Positions 1 through 34,500 of a stretch of DNA of 64,000 nucleotides are shown here, piece after piece (positions within the stretch are counted from its first letter, which is position 1; each line of letters begins with the position of its first letter). Both the position numbers and the translations under genes were made by a program. The stretch comes from Salvelinus alpinus (Eukaryota > Chordata > Actinopteri > Salmoniformes > Salmonidae). Where the stretch lies: assembly GCF_045679555.1 (NCBI RefSeq), contig NC_092096.1, positions 21,661,016 through 21,725,015 on the forward strand. Reading direction: 5' to 3'. The notes under the pieces were generated by a model that made no database searches, was not told where the DNA came from, and saw nothing but the letters and a program-made list of their open reading frames with translations.

Positions 1-145
1 GGCCTGATTGGTGTTACACTTTTGCCCCATCCTCAGCCACTAACCTTGAACTTCAGTTTAGAATGCAATTAGTTTAATCAGTTGTGTTTGCTAGGGATGG
101 GAAAAATGTGTGACACCATTCCAAGGACTGGAGTTGCCCTCCCTG

Positions 146-175
146 ATATAGGGAATAGGGTGCTATTTGGGAAGC
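146..175. repeat. MITE family A, half copy
   Basis: One arm of the palindromic family A element described at 1757-1837: ATATAGGGAATAGGGTG followed by CTATTTGGGA. The other arm is missing or unrecognisable. Confidence 0.6.
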
Positions 176-269
176 ATACCCTGTAAATGCCTTGATGCCT
201 TAGGAGGGGTACAAGAAACCTGAGGTTGTCACATGACAAAAGGTAATAGATGAAAGTGGAACCAGAACA

Positions 270-385
270 ACAACAGGGTTGTGTTCATTGGGGCAGGCAA
301 CGTTATAAAACTTTTTGCAACGGAAAATAAAAATGAACCTTTCTTACTGGACAGTCCATTTCCTTCAGTTTGATCCTAATCTGCT
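270..385. repeat. MITE family C, diverged copy
   Basis: Contains TGTTCATTGGGGCA and TTTTTGCAACGGAAAA, then TTCCTTCAGTTTGATCCTAAT. These are the landmarks of the family also seen at 9776-10038 and 11990-12112, where an end rich in GTTCATTAG is followed by the TTTTGCAACGGAAA core. Confidence 0.55.
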
Positions 386-778
386 GATAATGCTGTTTCT
401 CGACAGGCCTATGATGATCTATCCATTAGAAAGCTGTCCAGAGAGCCCACTGACTAAACACTTTTAGCGTCATGCTAATGCACGCACTCATGAAATGCCA
501 TTCAGTTAAGATGGATCTGTGTCCCAGGCCGCTGGGCTTTTAGCAGTTCGCTAACAAGGTTATACATGGAGATGGTCAACTCAAGCTTGCTGTTTATTAT
601 GAATTACTGTGATGAGATGTGGTGAATCTATTCCCTGTTCACATCAGGCAGATACTTTTTCTGAATCACTTTGATGCAAGTGAAGGTTTGTGTTTACCAA
701 CTAAACAGCTATTCAGGGAGTATACAGTATTTAACATTAACCCCAAGCCAAAATGTATATCAACCAATGCATTTTATA

Positions 779-817
779 ATACACACACACATGCACACAC
801 ACACACACACACACACA
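779..817. repeat. (AC)n microsatellite
   Basis: An AC dinucleotide run of about 39 bp with one ATGC interruption, in the intergenic DNA upstream of e2f7. Confidence 0.95.
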
Positions 818-1053
818 AAGGCATAATATGTAAGACTGTTGGACAAGACATATGCAACTGTATATTGGTGGTTAAGAGGTAATCATTCACAGAGCCAATG
901 GCAGATGGAACATTTGTTTGCCTCTCAAGCATGCTGTGTTTAGCAGACAGCTGTTGTGGTCCATGAAACCCCTTCTCTATGTTTGTTCCATCTGTGTTGC
1001 CATGGACACATGAAAACCAACGCTGTCACCAGAGGACAGCTAAGCCATAGTCC

Positions 1054-1148
1054 AGGGTTCTCCAACTCTGGGTTTGGAGAGCTACTGGGTGTGCAGGCTG
1101 TCCTTCCAGCCCTGCAGTAGAACACCTGATTCAGCTAATTATGGTCCC
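1054..1148. repeat. hAT-type MITE-like repeat fragment
   Basis: Reads GGGTTCTCCAACTCTGGG ... CTGGGTGTGCAGGCTGTCCTTCCAGCC ... ACCTGATTCAGCTAATTAT (shown in pieces). It matches a common salmonid short repeat that usually begins CAGGGTTCTCCAACCCTG. Its outer ends are not cleanly visible here. Confidence 0.45.
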
Positions 1149-1150
1149 GA

Positions 1151-1270
1151 TTTTTTTTTTTTACCGTTATTTTACCAGGTAAGTTGACTGAGAACACGTT
1201 CTCATTTGCAGCAACGACCTGGGGAATAGTTACAGGGGAGAGGAGGGGGATGAATGAGCCAATTGTAAAC
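1151..1270 (-). repeat. SINE-like 3' tail repeat, copy 1
   Basis: On the minus strand this reads GTTTACAATTGGCTCATTC, continues through TGAGAACGTGTTCTCAGTC and ends TGGTAAAATAACGG plus an A-rich tail (the T run at 1151-1162). It is nearly identical over about 105 bp to the plus-strand copy at 31556-31690. The conserved tail resembles the 3' end of salmonid tRNA-derived SINEs. Confidence 0.7.
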
Positions 1271-1756
1271 TTTGATTGACGACTTTGATAAGTTGCCTTG
1301 GTCATGTCAGTCAACCCAGAGTTAAGAACACTCAGGAATACATAAAAAATTCACCCTTCCTTGTTTCCTTGAGAGGGAAGCACAGATCTATAAGTGATTG
1401 GATTGGTGTGCAAGGTTACCACTCAATTACTTTCACCAATCCAACCACCAATTTACATCTGTGAAGGTAGGAGGCAGGAAGGATTATTTCTGGAGTATTC
1501 AGAAAGGGCCCAAGCCAAAGGTGCAACAACATTCATATTCCTGTCTTTGTGTGTTGGAGGAAGTGTCTGAACACAACTCCCACCTGTACAAGGCCTATAG
1601 TGCTATCATACAGGGCAGATGAAGCTGCAAGCTGAATGAATGTCCAGCTGTGCACCCCAACGATGCCACAATGATAGTTAGCAGGGAGATAAAATCACCT
1701 TTTCTGATTCCTATCAAGTCCTAGTGCTGTGCCCAGAGAAAATGACACAGACTGCA

Positions 1757-1837
1757 GCCCAAATGGCACCCTATTCCTATGGCCCCTGGTCAAAAGTAGT
1801 GCACTATATAGGGAATAAGGTGCCATTTGGGACGCAT
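1757..1837. repeat. MITE family A, full palindromic copy
   Basis: Family A is a short inverted-repeat element. One arm reads CCCAAATGGCACCCTATTCC and the opposite arm reads GGGAATAAGGTGCCATTTGGGA, with a centre of CCCTGGTCAAAAGTAGTGCAC. It is extremely common in salmonid DNA. I count about 13 copies or half copies in this window. Confidence 0.8.
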
Positions 1838-2892
1838 CTAGTTACATCACGGCAGAGTGGGCTGGGGTTACTGCCACGGTACTCTGCCACTCTGCCAGGC
1901 TTGTCCTCTATGCTCAGGACTTCAGTTGTATCATGGGCAATGTGCTACTATAATAGGAGGCTACTACTGGGTTTCCATACAAATTGTATGCAAACCGGAT
2001 AGTAGCATCCTATTATAGCAGCACAATGCCCATTGTGCTGTGGTTTATTATGAATATTTCCCACCGATACTGGAATAACCGAGAAAAAAGCTGACGAGCA
2101 GAGATGCATAGTAACAGCAGTCCAGATACGAAACATTACAGTAAAGGTTTTTTTTTTTAAATGGAGCCCATCCAAAATGTCAGCAGTTGGAAGACATTTT
2201 GAGTCGTTTAAAGGACTGCAAATATTGGCTAACGCTCCTCAGACTAATACACATTGATTTTCCACAATTCCCAGGGACCTGTTAAGGAAATGTCAGGGTG
2301 GCATTCTGAGGCAATTAGAGTGGGAGGCTGGATGCCTCTATTCCACCGTGCCAAACATAATGTGACTGACCAGAGTTAAAGTCTTTGGAGTTCAATATGA
2401 ATGTTATTTTAGAATGTATCAAAGATGCTAGAACAATTTGTGGATTCTAATATTGGTGCAGAGGGGAAATCTGATGTGACATTTAATGGGTAACATTTAT
2501 GAGCCTCTGAATGATCTATACCCAAAGAGGTGGGCAATAACTCTTGTTGCCAGTAAACAAACTCTCTCCCTAAGTAAACTTCATATAATAAGATGCAAGT
2601 AATGATAACTTCACAGAGGACATTGAATACGATGCTTCACAACAAAGTAATCCTACGGTTTTTATTTTAAACAAAAGGCAATGTCACAACACTGCCTTGG
2701 TAAGACAGACAGACACACTTGTGATTACTAAGCAGAATGGGCTATCTACTGTAATGGATCCAGTTACATAGCCTACGATCAGCTCTTTGAGTGACAAATA
2801 GAGCTTCTCAGAGAGAGAACAACAGGTTTCAAATCCACATTGTTGTTGAAAGTATGTTGCCATCCACCCTGTTCATGCAGAGAATGCAACAT

Positions 2893-2990
2893 TGCACATT
2901 TTACATATTAGTCCTTCAGCAGACACTCTTGTCCAGAGTGACTTACAGTTAGTGCATTCATCTTAAGATAGCTAGGTGGGACAACCACAT
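2893..2990. repeat. SINE-tail-like dispersed repeat fragment
   Basis: The string CATTTTACATATTAGTCC then TTCAGCAGACACTCTTGTCC then AGAGTGACTTACAGTTAG corresponds to the widespread salmonid motif ATTTAGCAGACGCTCTTATCC ... GCGACTTACAG, seen in better condition at 9862-9997 and 50700-50728. Confidence 0.5.
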
Positions 2991-3412
2991 ATCACAGTCA
3001 TAGTAAGTACACTTTCCCTCAGTAAAGTAGCTATAAGCAAAGCCAGAGCTAGAAGGGGGGGGTTCAAGAGCAAGTGTTGCTTCAGGAAAGTTTTTTTGGG
3101 GGGTGAGGTTTAGGAGGGGGATTATTTAAAATACTCTTTGAAGAGGCGGGGTTTCAGGTGCTTTGGGAAGATGCTATCTCTCTGAAAACAGAGATATAGC
3201 ATAGGCAACCAGGACCAATCAATAGCCAATTGTTCTCCATTCCTAATTTTGCACTGTTTACATTTACAATACAATAATTGCTAATACATTAAATATGCAA
3301 TCCCATGTATCTGAAAAACATTCTGTTTTTTTTGTGCAAATAAATCAATAATATGAATTATATATTATTTTTATAAACCTACATTTTTCAAAGTAAACCG
3401 TCTTGAAATATT

Positions 3413-3950
3413 GGGCGGGGATTATGTGATAACCCGGACAACTCGAGGGACTGGGAAAGCCTGAGGGCGGGACCCTGGGTATTGGGCTACTCAGTTTACA
3501 ACTTTTCGCGCGGTGTCACAGGTAGAATGAGCGCCACCCACTCCTGTCCCATCTGTTTCCCTGAGCCACGCAAGCTAATTAGAGGGAACCGCAGTGGGTC
3601 CGTAGTCGATACATGCAACAACAACGCCTCTGTGATTAAGGTTATTAATAGGGTTTCTAAGTGCGCGGCTATGCCACTCAAACACCATGAACAGCAGCAG
3701 TCAAACTGAACAGCATGACTCCCAGTCAAGTCCGCGCGGACTGCCCCGCCAAGAAATCTTTAGAGGCGTGGTTGTTGCCCCTTGCCTATTGGATAAATCA
3801 ATTGTACGCGTCACAACATCTAGATGCTGATTGGCTCGACTGAGTGAAACACATGAGCGCCAGAAAAAAATGCTTTAGCGGGTGTTTTTGGTTGTAGCTA
3901 TTCCTGTTGAGTAATGCAATTCCAACACAAGTAACTTTAGCGGGACAGGA
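3413..3950 (+). promoter_or_regulatory. e2f7: e2f7 promoter region with E2F, GC and CCAAT elements
   Basis: A locally GC-rich patch in AT-rich surroundings, just upstream of the inferred non-coding exon 1. Visible elements are a GC box GGGCGGGG (3413-3420), a GGGCGGGA E2F-like site (3465-3472), a reverse CCAAT box ATTGG (3481-3485), a near-ideal E2F site TTTTCGCGCG (3503-3512), reverse CCAAT boxes at 3789-3793 and 3830-3834, and two TTTAGCGGG degenerate E2F-like sites (3874-3882 and 3936-3944). Mammalian E2F7 is a known E2F1 target, so these sites fit its expected G1/S control. The transcription start itself cannot be fixed from sequence. Confidence 0.6.
3503..3512 (+). promoter_or_regulatory. 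E2F binding site (TTTTCGCGCG)
   Basis: Positions 3504-3511 read TTTCGCGC, an exact match to the E2F consensus TTTSSCGC. It lies about 600 bp upstream of the e2f7 exon 1 splice donor, so it could serve E2F1-driven activation and also autorepression by the E2F7 protein. Confidence 0.65.
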
Positions 3951-4117
3951 GAAACTTTACAGCTGGATATTAGAAGAAAGCCCGCTTATTTAAGAAATGA
4001 AAGTTATGTTGATTTGAGTTAAACAACGTACCACCAGTAAGTCTGTGCAATTAGAGATACTGTACGTTGGTATTGACAACTTTATCTTCTTACGTTACGT
4101 AGGAAACGCTGAAGAAG
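3900..4117 (+). other. e2f7: e2f7 exon 1, non-coding (5' end uncertain)
   Basis: The exon end is inferred from a strong donor GAAGAAG|GTGAGT at 4117/4118 downstream of the promoter elements. It carries no start codon in frame with exon 2. When spliced to exon 2 it places GAAGAAG directly in front of ATGG, giving a favourable start context (A at -3, G at +4). The 5' boundary is a guess, placed after the last CCAAT box. Confidence 0.5.
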
Positions 4118-4551
4118 GTGAGTAAATAATAATCACTAACGTTAGCTAGCCTAGCTACAGTAAGTTAGATGACAGCCAGCAGGTAAATAATGTAGTTAGG
4201 TATGTATGTATTAAGTAAATAGACATGTTTTATTTATTGATTAACAGTATATATACTTTTTGTCTTGCAACCTGGTAGCTTTTAGCTAGCTAAGTGTCAC
4301 GTTGAATGGATCAGTATTAATACTCAATTTGCCCCAAGAAAATACTTCCCAAGATTGCATCATTTTTTTGGTAAAGTGTTTCCATTGTGTACTATAGCTA
4401 CAATTTAGCTATTTATTGTGTATTCGTCTTGCCATCAGGACTTTTACAGTAGCAGTATTCAGTACTGAACGTGTCAGAATTAGATGTGATAGTAGATAGC
4501 TAGCTTGTTAGCTAGCTAGAGTCATCAGCTAACGTTAGGTGGGCTAAGGTC

Positions 4552-4563
4552 TTTGCGCCAAAA
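4552..4563 (-). promoter_or_regulatory. E2F site in e2f7 intron 1
   Basis: The plus strand reads TTTGCGCCAAAA. The minus strand therefore reads TTTTGGCGCAAA, an exact TTTSSCGC match. It lies about 160 bp before the start codon within intron 1, in a promoter-proximal position where E2F factors often bind. Confidence 0.55.
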
Positions 4564-4725
4564 TCTTCTGACCACTGATATCTTATGGCCCTGTAATAGA
4601 TCGATCTATTTGCTGCATTTGGCTATAGCAAAGTAGTGACTGAAATATGACTGTATGAAACTAAATAATGACCTTTCTGCACAGTTCAGAGACAAATTAA
4701 TATGATATGGCTAATTGTTTTTCAG

Positions 4726-27397
<22,672 letters not shown>

Positions 27398-27651
27398 AAG
27401 TCTGGGGACCTTTTAGAGTGGGCGTGGCTGTTAGTTATAACCTGAAAGGCTGCCTAGTGGCCCGAGAGGAATGGACAAATGTCTCTCTCCGGCTCAACGT
27501 GCTCTGACTGCGCTGGCTCTGGCTTTACTCCCCACTGACTCTCAGGGTTTCTTCTGTAGGACCTGTTGGTTTCATACCACTGGTGCTTCGCCTTATTACT
27601 AGTGAATGAATGCTAGTCTATACGATTCCTCCTTTAAGTGCCTCATCATGT

Positions 27652-27767
27652 AGGGCGAAGTTGCCCCTAGACTCTGATTTTGGGCCAGTTTGCATTTTCC
27701 CCACTAATGGTTAAGGTTAGGATTGGGGGAAGGGAAGCTGATCCTAGGGGAAACTTCACCCTCGAGT
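27652..27767. repeat. MITE family B in the e2f7 3' UTR
   Basis: GCGAAGTTGCCCCTAGAC, TTTTCCCCACTAATGGTTAA, GGTTAGGATTGGGGGAAG and CCTAGGGGAAACTTCACCC. It is a full copy in the opposite orientation to 14598-14711. Confidence 0.8.
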
Positions 27768-28856
27768 TCCTCATGATTGGACTGTGGGACACCGATAACT
27801 ATCAGAGGACTCCGGGAAGCAGTGTTGTCTTCTTTTGTTTTAGTGCCCTCCTGTGGTGGGAGTTAGGTACCTCATATTTATTTTTCTAGTGTATCTTCCA
27901 TAAAAAGATTGAGCTACCTTGGTAATCGCTCCACCCATTACTTTATTATATCTCAACGTTATTTATATATTAACTAATATATCTGTTGACTATTGGGACT
28001 GTTGAGTAGCAATTCTGATGATGTTACTCTACTTTTAGCACTAAGTATTTAAGAATATACGTCTGATTTTTGAGAGTTTCGCTGGCTCCGTAGGGATTGG
28101 GTAAAAACGGTATCCGTAGGAAAAGGGAAAACAGTTGATCATAGGTGAATGATATCTGTGGGAGCGGAAAGGTTTCCCATGAAGACACATTTCAGAAACT
28201 GGTGTTGGTAATAAGTCATGATGTGGAAGAGAAATCGATACGCTTCTCGGTTGCACTTCTAGCGTGTTACTGACCTGGCTCCAAGAGAGGTTTAAAAACC
28301 ACTGCTTTTCACTGTGCAAATTAGGTCTTAACTTAACTCAAAAACTATATTTTGCTATGTGTTTCATTAGTCCATTGTTGATATAGTCCAAAAATGTTTT
28401 GGGTGGAGTTTTCCTAAGCAGTCACAGCAACACATTGGTGAGCGTAAGGCCTACAAAATGGCTGCCAAGGTTTTTGGTACAAAGACTGGCATCTTGGCCA
28501 CTCCAAAGGGTTATGTATTTTTACAACACTAATGTGGTTTACAGGTTTCCAATTGTTGGGCTTTAAGAATGACCCCAAATACCAGCATCGCTCTCTGTCA
28601 ATGTGTATGTGCTTACGCCACCGCATGCAAGGTGAAACTAAATGTGAAATGATTTGATGATGTTACAAGATACTTGAATTACTTAGTTATCCAGCGGTAT
28701 ACACTGGAGACTAGAGAGAAATATCAAAGTACTGTATTTAATGCATTAAATGACGTGCATTAGAGTTTGGCCTCTGGAATATTTTGGGGGGAGTAATTGA
28801 GGAAAAGTTACATTACACCAAAGGGTGCTGATCATCTACTTGAATTGTAGAACACA

Positions 28857-29015
28857 GGAGGTTGGTGGCACCTTAATTGGGGAGGACGGGCTCATGGTAA
28901 TGACTGGAGCGGTATCAAATACAGCACACATGGCTTACATGTGTTTGATGCCATTCCATTTGCTCCGTTCAGGCCGTTATTATGAGCCGTCCCCCGTCAG
29001 CGGCCTCCACTGCTG
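28857..29015. repeat. Dispersed palindromic repeat in the e2f7 3' UTR
   Basis: AGGAGGTTGGTGGCACCTTA at the left and CAGCGGCCTCCACTG at the right. GGAGGACGGGCTCATGGTAA is mirrored loosely by TATTATGAGCCGTCCCCC, and ACACATGGC/ACATGTGTTTGATGCC is in the centre. This is a familiar salmonid short repeat with a hairpin core. Confidence 0.7.
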
Positions 29016-29310
29016 TAGATGTGTTGTTCATGTACAGAAATCTTTCTTTTTTTTAACCAGTCATTATTTTTGTATATTGTATTCATGTTTTTAATTATTA
29101 CTTCAAAACCTTGAAATGTTTAATTTTAATGCTGCTTCTTATCATAAAATAATAATTGCACTGCTAGTTTCTGTAGTTATCTGTCCGCTGCTTTGTAGGA
29201 AACCTTTTCTAACATTACAACACACAGTTATTTTCACAGTGCTTACTACTAGCTGTGTGTATGTTATGGGACAAACAGTTTCTTTCTCTAGACATCCACA
29301 ACCTTTGTAA

Positions 29311-29316
29311 TAAAAA
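29311..29316 (+). other. Poly(A) signal AATAAA for e2f7
   Basis: Canonical AATAAA about 1.9 kb after the e2f7 stop codon, followed within 30 bp by GT/T-rich sequence (CGTGTTGTTTTC), as expected of a cleavage site. Confidence 0.6.
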
Positions 29317-29339
29317 AGTGAAAATGTCCAGCTACGTTT

Positions 29340-30330
29340 CGTGTTGTTTTCATAGAAATGCAAGTGATATGAGCAACTTGTTGTATTTCTCACAAATAGA
29401 TTTATCACAGGTAAATCTAGTGTTGTATATCTAGCTCTGAGCAATGACACTTCGTTTTGTCAAATTACAACATATTTCGCCACAGGAAGTTGTACTACAC
29501 AATGTAGTGAATAAGGCACTGGCACTTGGCTGCCATTGAAGGAACTGACCAATAGATGGCAGTAGATCACTCATAAAGAAACAGCATGCCACCATATATA
29601 AAGGCCCTGAATGAATACTTGCATCCTTCCTTCTTCCTCTGAAGTATTCACTAGTCTGACATGGACATGCCTGGATTGGTCATCTATCAGATCACGTTAA
29701 TTATTCTAACAGTATGCAAACAGGGCCAACGACCTCTCTAAATCCAATCAAAGCTGTCCTAATAAGAGGTCAGAGGTCAGGCAAACACATCCTGTCAGTG
29801 TGACTGCAGACCAATCTGGTATTTTATTACAGGTGTAATAAACCTGGTGGGTTGCTGCCCATAGGATCGGTTCGGGCTTAGGCCTTGTATGTATTTACGA
29901 CATCATAAACATCTGTAGATGAATCAACGGCATAGGCTGGTAGTGGCCAGGCATTAAAAAATAAATATTTAACAGCCAATGACGTCCAGTTAAGTATAAC
30001 GTACGGGTATTCTCCCCCTGAAGGTACACAAACCATACACAAATACACAATTCTTCAACTAGGAGAACAGAGTAGACGGTCATGTCTGGGCTCTTATTTC
30101 ATTCATAATTGATATTAGAGAATGCTGAGTGAATTGCTCAGCCTTAGACAAACATGAAACAAAAGTCTCTGTTTAGACTTCAGATAACCATATTGATATC
30201 TGTGGTGTTTGATATGAAAAATGTATTACAATATCAGTCCTGAAGTCATCTTTCTCCATTGATGGGTATATCCAAGAAGATCATGGTTGCGTCATAATGA
30301 CGTGTTCTGCTATAGTTGGAATAGCTGCAA
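29340..30330. other. Intergenic sequence after e2f7
   Basis: AT-rich unique DNA. I see no coding block, RNA gene or named repeat in it. Short open frames here show no recognisable domains. Confidence 0.5.
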
Positions 30331-30332
30331 AA

Positions 30333-31269
30333 GAGTAGCAGGCCAGCATCTCTGTCTGGAGGAAACAAGAGTAGCAGGCCAGCATCTCTGTCTGGAGGAA
30401 ACAAGAGTAGCAGGCCAGCATCTCTGTCTGGAGGAAACAAGAGTAGCAGGCCAGCATCTCTGTCTGGAGGAAACAAGAGTAGCAGGCCAGCATCTCTGTC
30501 TGGAGGAAACAAGAGTAGCAGGCCAGCATCTCTGTCTGGAGGAAACAAGAGTAGCAGGCCAGCATCTCTGTCTGGAGGAAACAAGAGTAGCAGGCCAGCA
30601 TCTCTGTCTGGAGGAAACAAGAGTAGCAGGCCAGCATCTCTGTCTGGAGGAAACAAGAGTAGCAGGCCAGCATCTCTGTCTGGAGGAAACAAGAGTAGCA
30701 GGCCAGCATCTCTGTCTGGAGGAAACAAGAGTAGCAGGCCAGCATCTATGTCTGGAGGAAACAAGAGTAGCAGGCCAGCATCTCTGTCTGGAGGAAACAA
30801 GAGTAGCAGGCCAGCATCTCTGTCTGGAGGAAACAAGAGTAGCAGGCCAGCATCTCTGTCTGGAGGAAACAAGAGTAGCAGGCCAGCATCTCTGTCTGGA
30901 GGAAACAAGAGTAGCAGGCCAGCATCTATGTCTGGAGGAAACAAGAGTAGCAGGCCAGCATCTCTGTCTGGAGGAAACACGAGTAGCAGGCCAGCATCTA
31001 TGTCTGGAGGAAACAAGAGTAGCAGGCCAGCATCTCTGTCTGGAGGAAACAAGAGTAGCAGGCCAGCATCTCTGTCTGGAGGAAACAAGAGTAGCAGGCC
31101 AGCATCTCTGTCTGGAGGAAACAAGAGTAGCAGGCCAGCATCTATGTCTGGAGGAAACAAGAGTAGCAGGCCAGCATCTCTGTCTGGAGGAAACAAGAGT
31201 AGCAGGCCAGCATCTCTGTCTGGAGGAAACAAGAGTAGCAGGCCAGCATCTCTGTCTGGAGGAAACAAG
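30333..31269. repeat. 36-bp minisatellite, about 26 units
   Basis: Units read AGTAGCAGGCCAGCATCTCT then GTCTGGAGGAAACAAG. The only variants are CTATG for CTCTG (several units) and one ACACG for ACAAG, so the array is very homogeneous. Because 36 is a multiple of three and the unit lacks stops in several frames, both strands show frames of 300-355 codons. These are consequences of the repeat and not genes. Confidence 0.97.
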
Positions 31270-31510
31270 CAACATACATGACTTCTAGCCAAGTTACACG
31301 GGCCTTTAGTCATATTGGGACATTTTCAACTACATGGCCAACAATTATGCAGTTCTTTGGAAGACAAAAAGAATGAATTTGTTCTAGTGATTGTGGAGAG
31401 AAAATTATTTTTTTCTCTGTTTTGTTTGCAATGTAAAAAATAGAAACGGTACAATGGGGATTGTGATATATAAAAGGAAGAGCACTATTGATTTTGTTTT
31501 CATTGATTTT

Positions 31511-34500
31511 GATTGTGATGTGATTCTAGTTCTATGGTGATGTAATGTGATTCTAGTTTACAATTGGCTCATTCATCCCCCTCCTCTCCCCTGTAACTAT
31601 TCCCCAGGTCGTTGCTGCAAATGAGAACGTGTTCTCAGTCAACTTACCTGGTAAAATAACGGATAAATAAAATAAAAAAAATAAAAAAAATTGTTAACTT
31701 GTATAAGAAACAAAGAACAATAACAATAATCAATGATTGTAGTTCTATGGTGATGTAATGTGATTCTAGTTCTATGGTGATGTAATGTGATTCTAGTTCT
31801 ATGGTGATGTAATGTGATTCTAGTTCTATGGTGATGTAATGTGATTCTAGTTCTATGGTGATGTAATGTGATTCTAGTTCTATGGTGATGTAATGTGATT
31901 CTAGTTCTATGATGATGTAATGTGATTCTAGTTCTATGGTGATGTAATGTGATTTTAGTTCTATGATGATGTAATGTGATTCTAGTTCTACGGTGATGTA
32001 ATGTGATTCTAGTTCTACGGTGATGTAATGTGATTCTAGTTCTATGGTGATGTAATGTGATTCTAGTTCTATGGTGATGTAATGTGATTCTAGTTCTATG
32101 GTGATGTAATGTGATTCTTTTTTTCTACGGTGATGTAATGTGATTTTAGTTCTATGATGATGTAATGTGATTCTAGTTCTATGGTGATGTAATGTGATTC
32201 TAGTTCTATGGTGATGTAATGTGATTCTAGTTCTATGGTGATGTAATGTGATTCTAGTTCTATGGTGATGTAATGTGATTCTTTTTTCTACGGTGATGTA
32301 ATGTGATTCTAGTTCTATGGTGATGTAATGTGATTCTAGTTCTATGGTGATGTAATGTGATTCTAGTTCTATGGTGATGTAATATGATTCTAGTTCTATG
32401 GTGATGTAATGTGATTTTAGTTCTATGGTGATGTAATGTGATTCTAGTTCTACGGTGATGTAATGTGATTCTTTTTTCTACGGTGATGTAATGTGATTCT
32501 AGTTCTATGGTGATGTAATGTGATTCTAGTTCTATGGTGATGTAATGTGATTCTAGTTCTATGGTGATGTAATGTGATTCTAGTTCTATGGTGATGTAAT
32601 GTGATTCTAGTTCTATGGTGATGTAATGTGATTCTAGTTCTATGGTGATGTAATGTGATTCTAGTTCTATGGTGATGTAATGTGATTCTTTTTTCTACGG
32701 TGATGTAATGTGATTCTAGTTCTATGGTGATGTAATGTGATTCTAGTTCTATGGTGATGTAATGTGATTCTAGTTCTATGGTGATGTAATGTGATTCTAG
32801 TTCTATGGTGATGTAATGTGATTCTAGTTCTATGGTGATGTAATGTGATTCTAGTTCTATGGTGATGTAATGTGATTCTAGTTCTATGGTGATGTAATGT
32901 GATTCTAGTTCTACGGTGATGTAATGTGATTCTAGTTCTACGATGATGTAATGTGATTCTAGTTCTACGGTGATGTAATGGGATTCTAGTTCTATGGTGA
33001 TGTAATGTGATTCTAGTTCTATGGTGATGTAATGTGATTCTAGTTCTATGATGATGTAATGTGATTCTAGTTCTATGGTGATGTAATGTGATTTTAGTTC
33101 TATGATGATGTAATGTGATTCTAGTTCTACGGTGATGTAATGTGATTCTAGTTCTACGGTGATGTAATGTGATTCTAGTTCTACGGTGATGTAATGTGAT
33201 TCTAGTTCTATGGTGATGTAATGTGATTCTAGTTCTATGGTGATGTAATGTGATTCTAGTTCTATGGTGATGTAATGTGATTCTTTTTTTCTACGGTGAT
33301 GTAATGTGATTTTAGTTCTATGATGATGTAATGTGATTCTAGTTCTATGGTGATGTAATGTGATTCTAGTTCTATGGTGATGTAATGTGATTCTAGTTCT
33401 ATGGTGATGTAATGTGATTCTAGTTCTATGGTGATGTAATGTGATTCTAGTTCTATGGTGATGTAATGTGATTCTAGTTCTATGGTGATGTAATGTGATT
33501 CTAGTTCTATGGTGATGTAATGTGATTCTTTTTTCTACGGTGATGTAATGTGATTCTAGTTCTATGGTGATGTAATGTGATTCTAGTTCTATGGTGATGT
33601 AATGTGATTCTAGTTCTATGGTGATGTAATATGATTCTAGTTCTATGGTGATGTAATGTGATTTTAGTTATATGGTGATGTAATGTGATTCTAGTTCTAC
33701 GGTGATGTAATGTGATTCTTTTTTCTACGGTAATGTAATGTGATTCTAGTTCTATGGTGATGTAATGTGATTCTAGTTCTATGGTGATGTAATGTGATTC
33801 TAGTTCTATGGTGATGTAATGTGATTCTAGCTCTATGGTGATGTAATGTGATTCTAGTTCTATGGTGATGTAATGTGATTCTAGTTCTATGGTGATGTAA
33901 TGTGATTCTAGTTCTATGGTGATGTAATGTGATTCTTTTTTCTACGGTGATGTAATGTGATTCTAGTTCTATGGTGATGTAATGTGATTCTAGTTCTATG
34001 GTGATGTAATGTGATTCTAGTTCTATGGTGATGTAATGTGATTCTAGTTCTATGGTGATGTAATGTGATTCTAGTTCTATGGTGATGTAATGTGATTCTA
34101 GTTCTATGGTGATGTAATGTGATTCTAGTTCTATGGTGATGTAATGTGATTCTAGTTCTATGGTGATGTAATGTGATTCTAGTTCTACGGTGATGTAATG
34201 TGATTCTAGTTCTACGGTGATGTAATGTGATTCTAGTTCTACGGTGATGTAATGTGATTCTAGTTCTACGGTGATGTAATGTGATTCTAGTTCTATGGTG
34301 ATGTAATGTGATTCTAGTTCTATGGTGATGTAATGTGATTCTAGTTCTATGGTGATGTAATGTGATTCTTTTTTTCTACGGTGATGTAATGTGATTTTAG
34401 TTCTATGATGATGTAATGTGATTCTAGTTCTATGGTGATGTAATGTGATTCTAGTTCTATGGTGATGTAATGTGATTCTAGTTCTATGGTGATGTAATGT

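Larger units (their letters stand above)
1..3400. other. Intergenic region upstream of e2f7
   Basis: No gene is supported here. The short open frames have no recognisable domains and no codon-level similarity to anything I know. The stretch holds several dispersed salmonid repeats listed separately (around 146-175, 275-385, 1054-1148, 1151-1270, 1757-1837 and 2893-2990), a CA microsatellite and otherwise AT-rich unique sequence. Confidence 0.6.
27398..29335 (+). other. e2f7: e2f7 3' UTR
   Basis: About 1.9 kb from the stop codon to just past an AATAAA signal at 29311-29316. It contains a family B MITE (27652-27767) and another dispersed repeat (28857-29015), plus AT-rich unique sequence. Earlier poly(A) signals may be used as well. 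The endpoint is inferred. Confidence 0.6.

Noticed and set aside
3482-3729. Short frames on both strands in the e2f7 promoter
   Set aside because: They lie across GC-rich promoter elements, have no recognisable domain, and are not followed by splice or poly(A) signals in a sensible place.
30246-31313. Long open frames (333-355 codons) on both strands
   Set aside because: They are periodic translations of the 36-bp minisatellite. The unit length is a multiple of three, so several frames stay open. There is no domain, no splice structure and no unique coding sequence.
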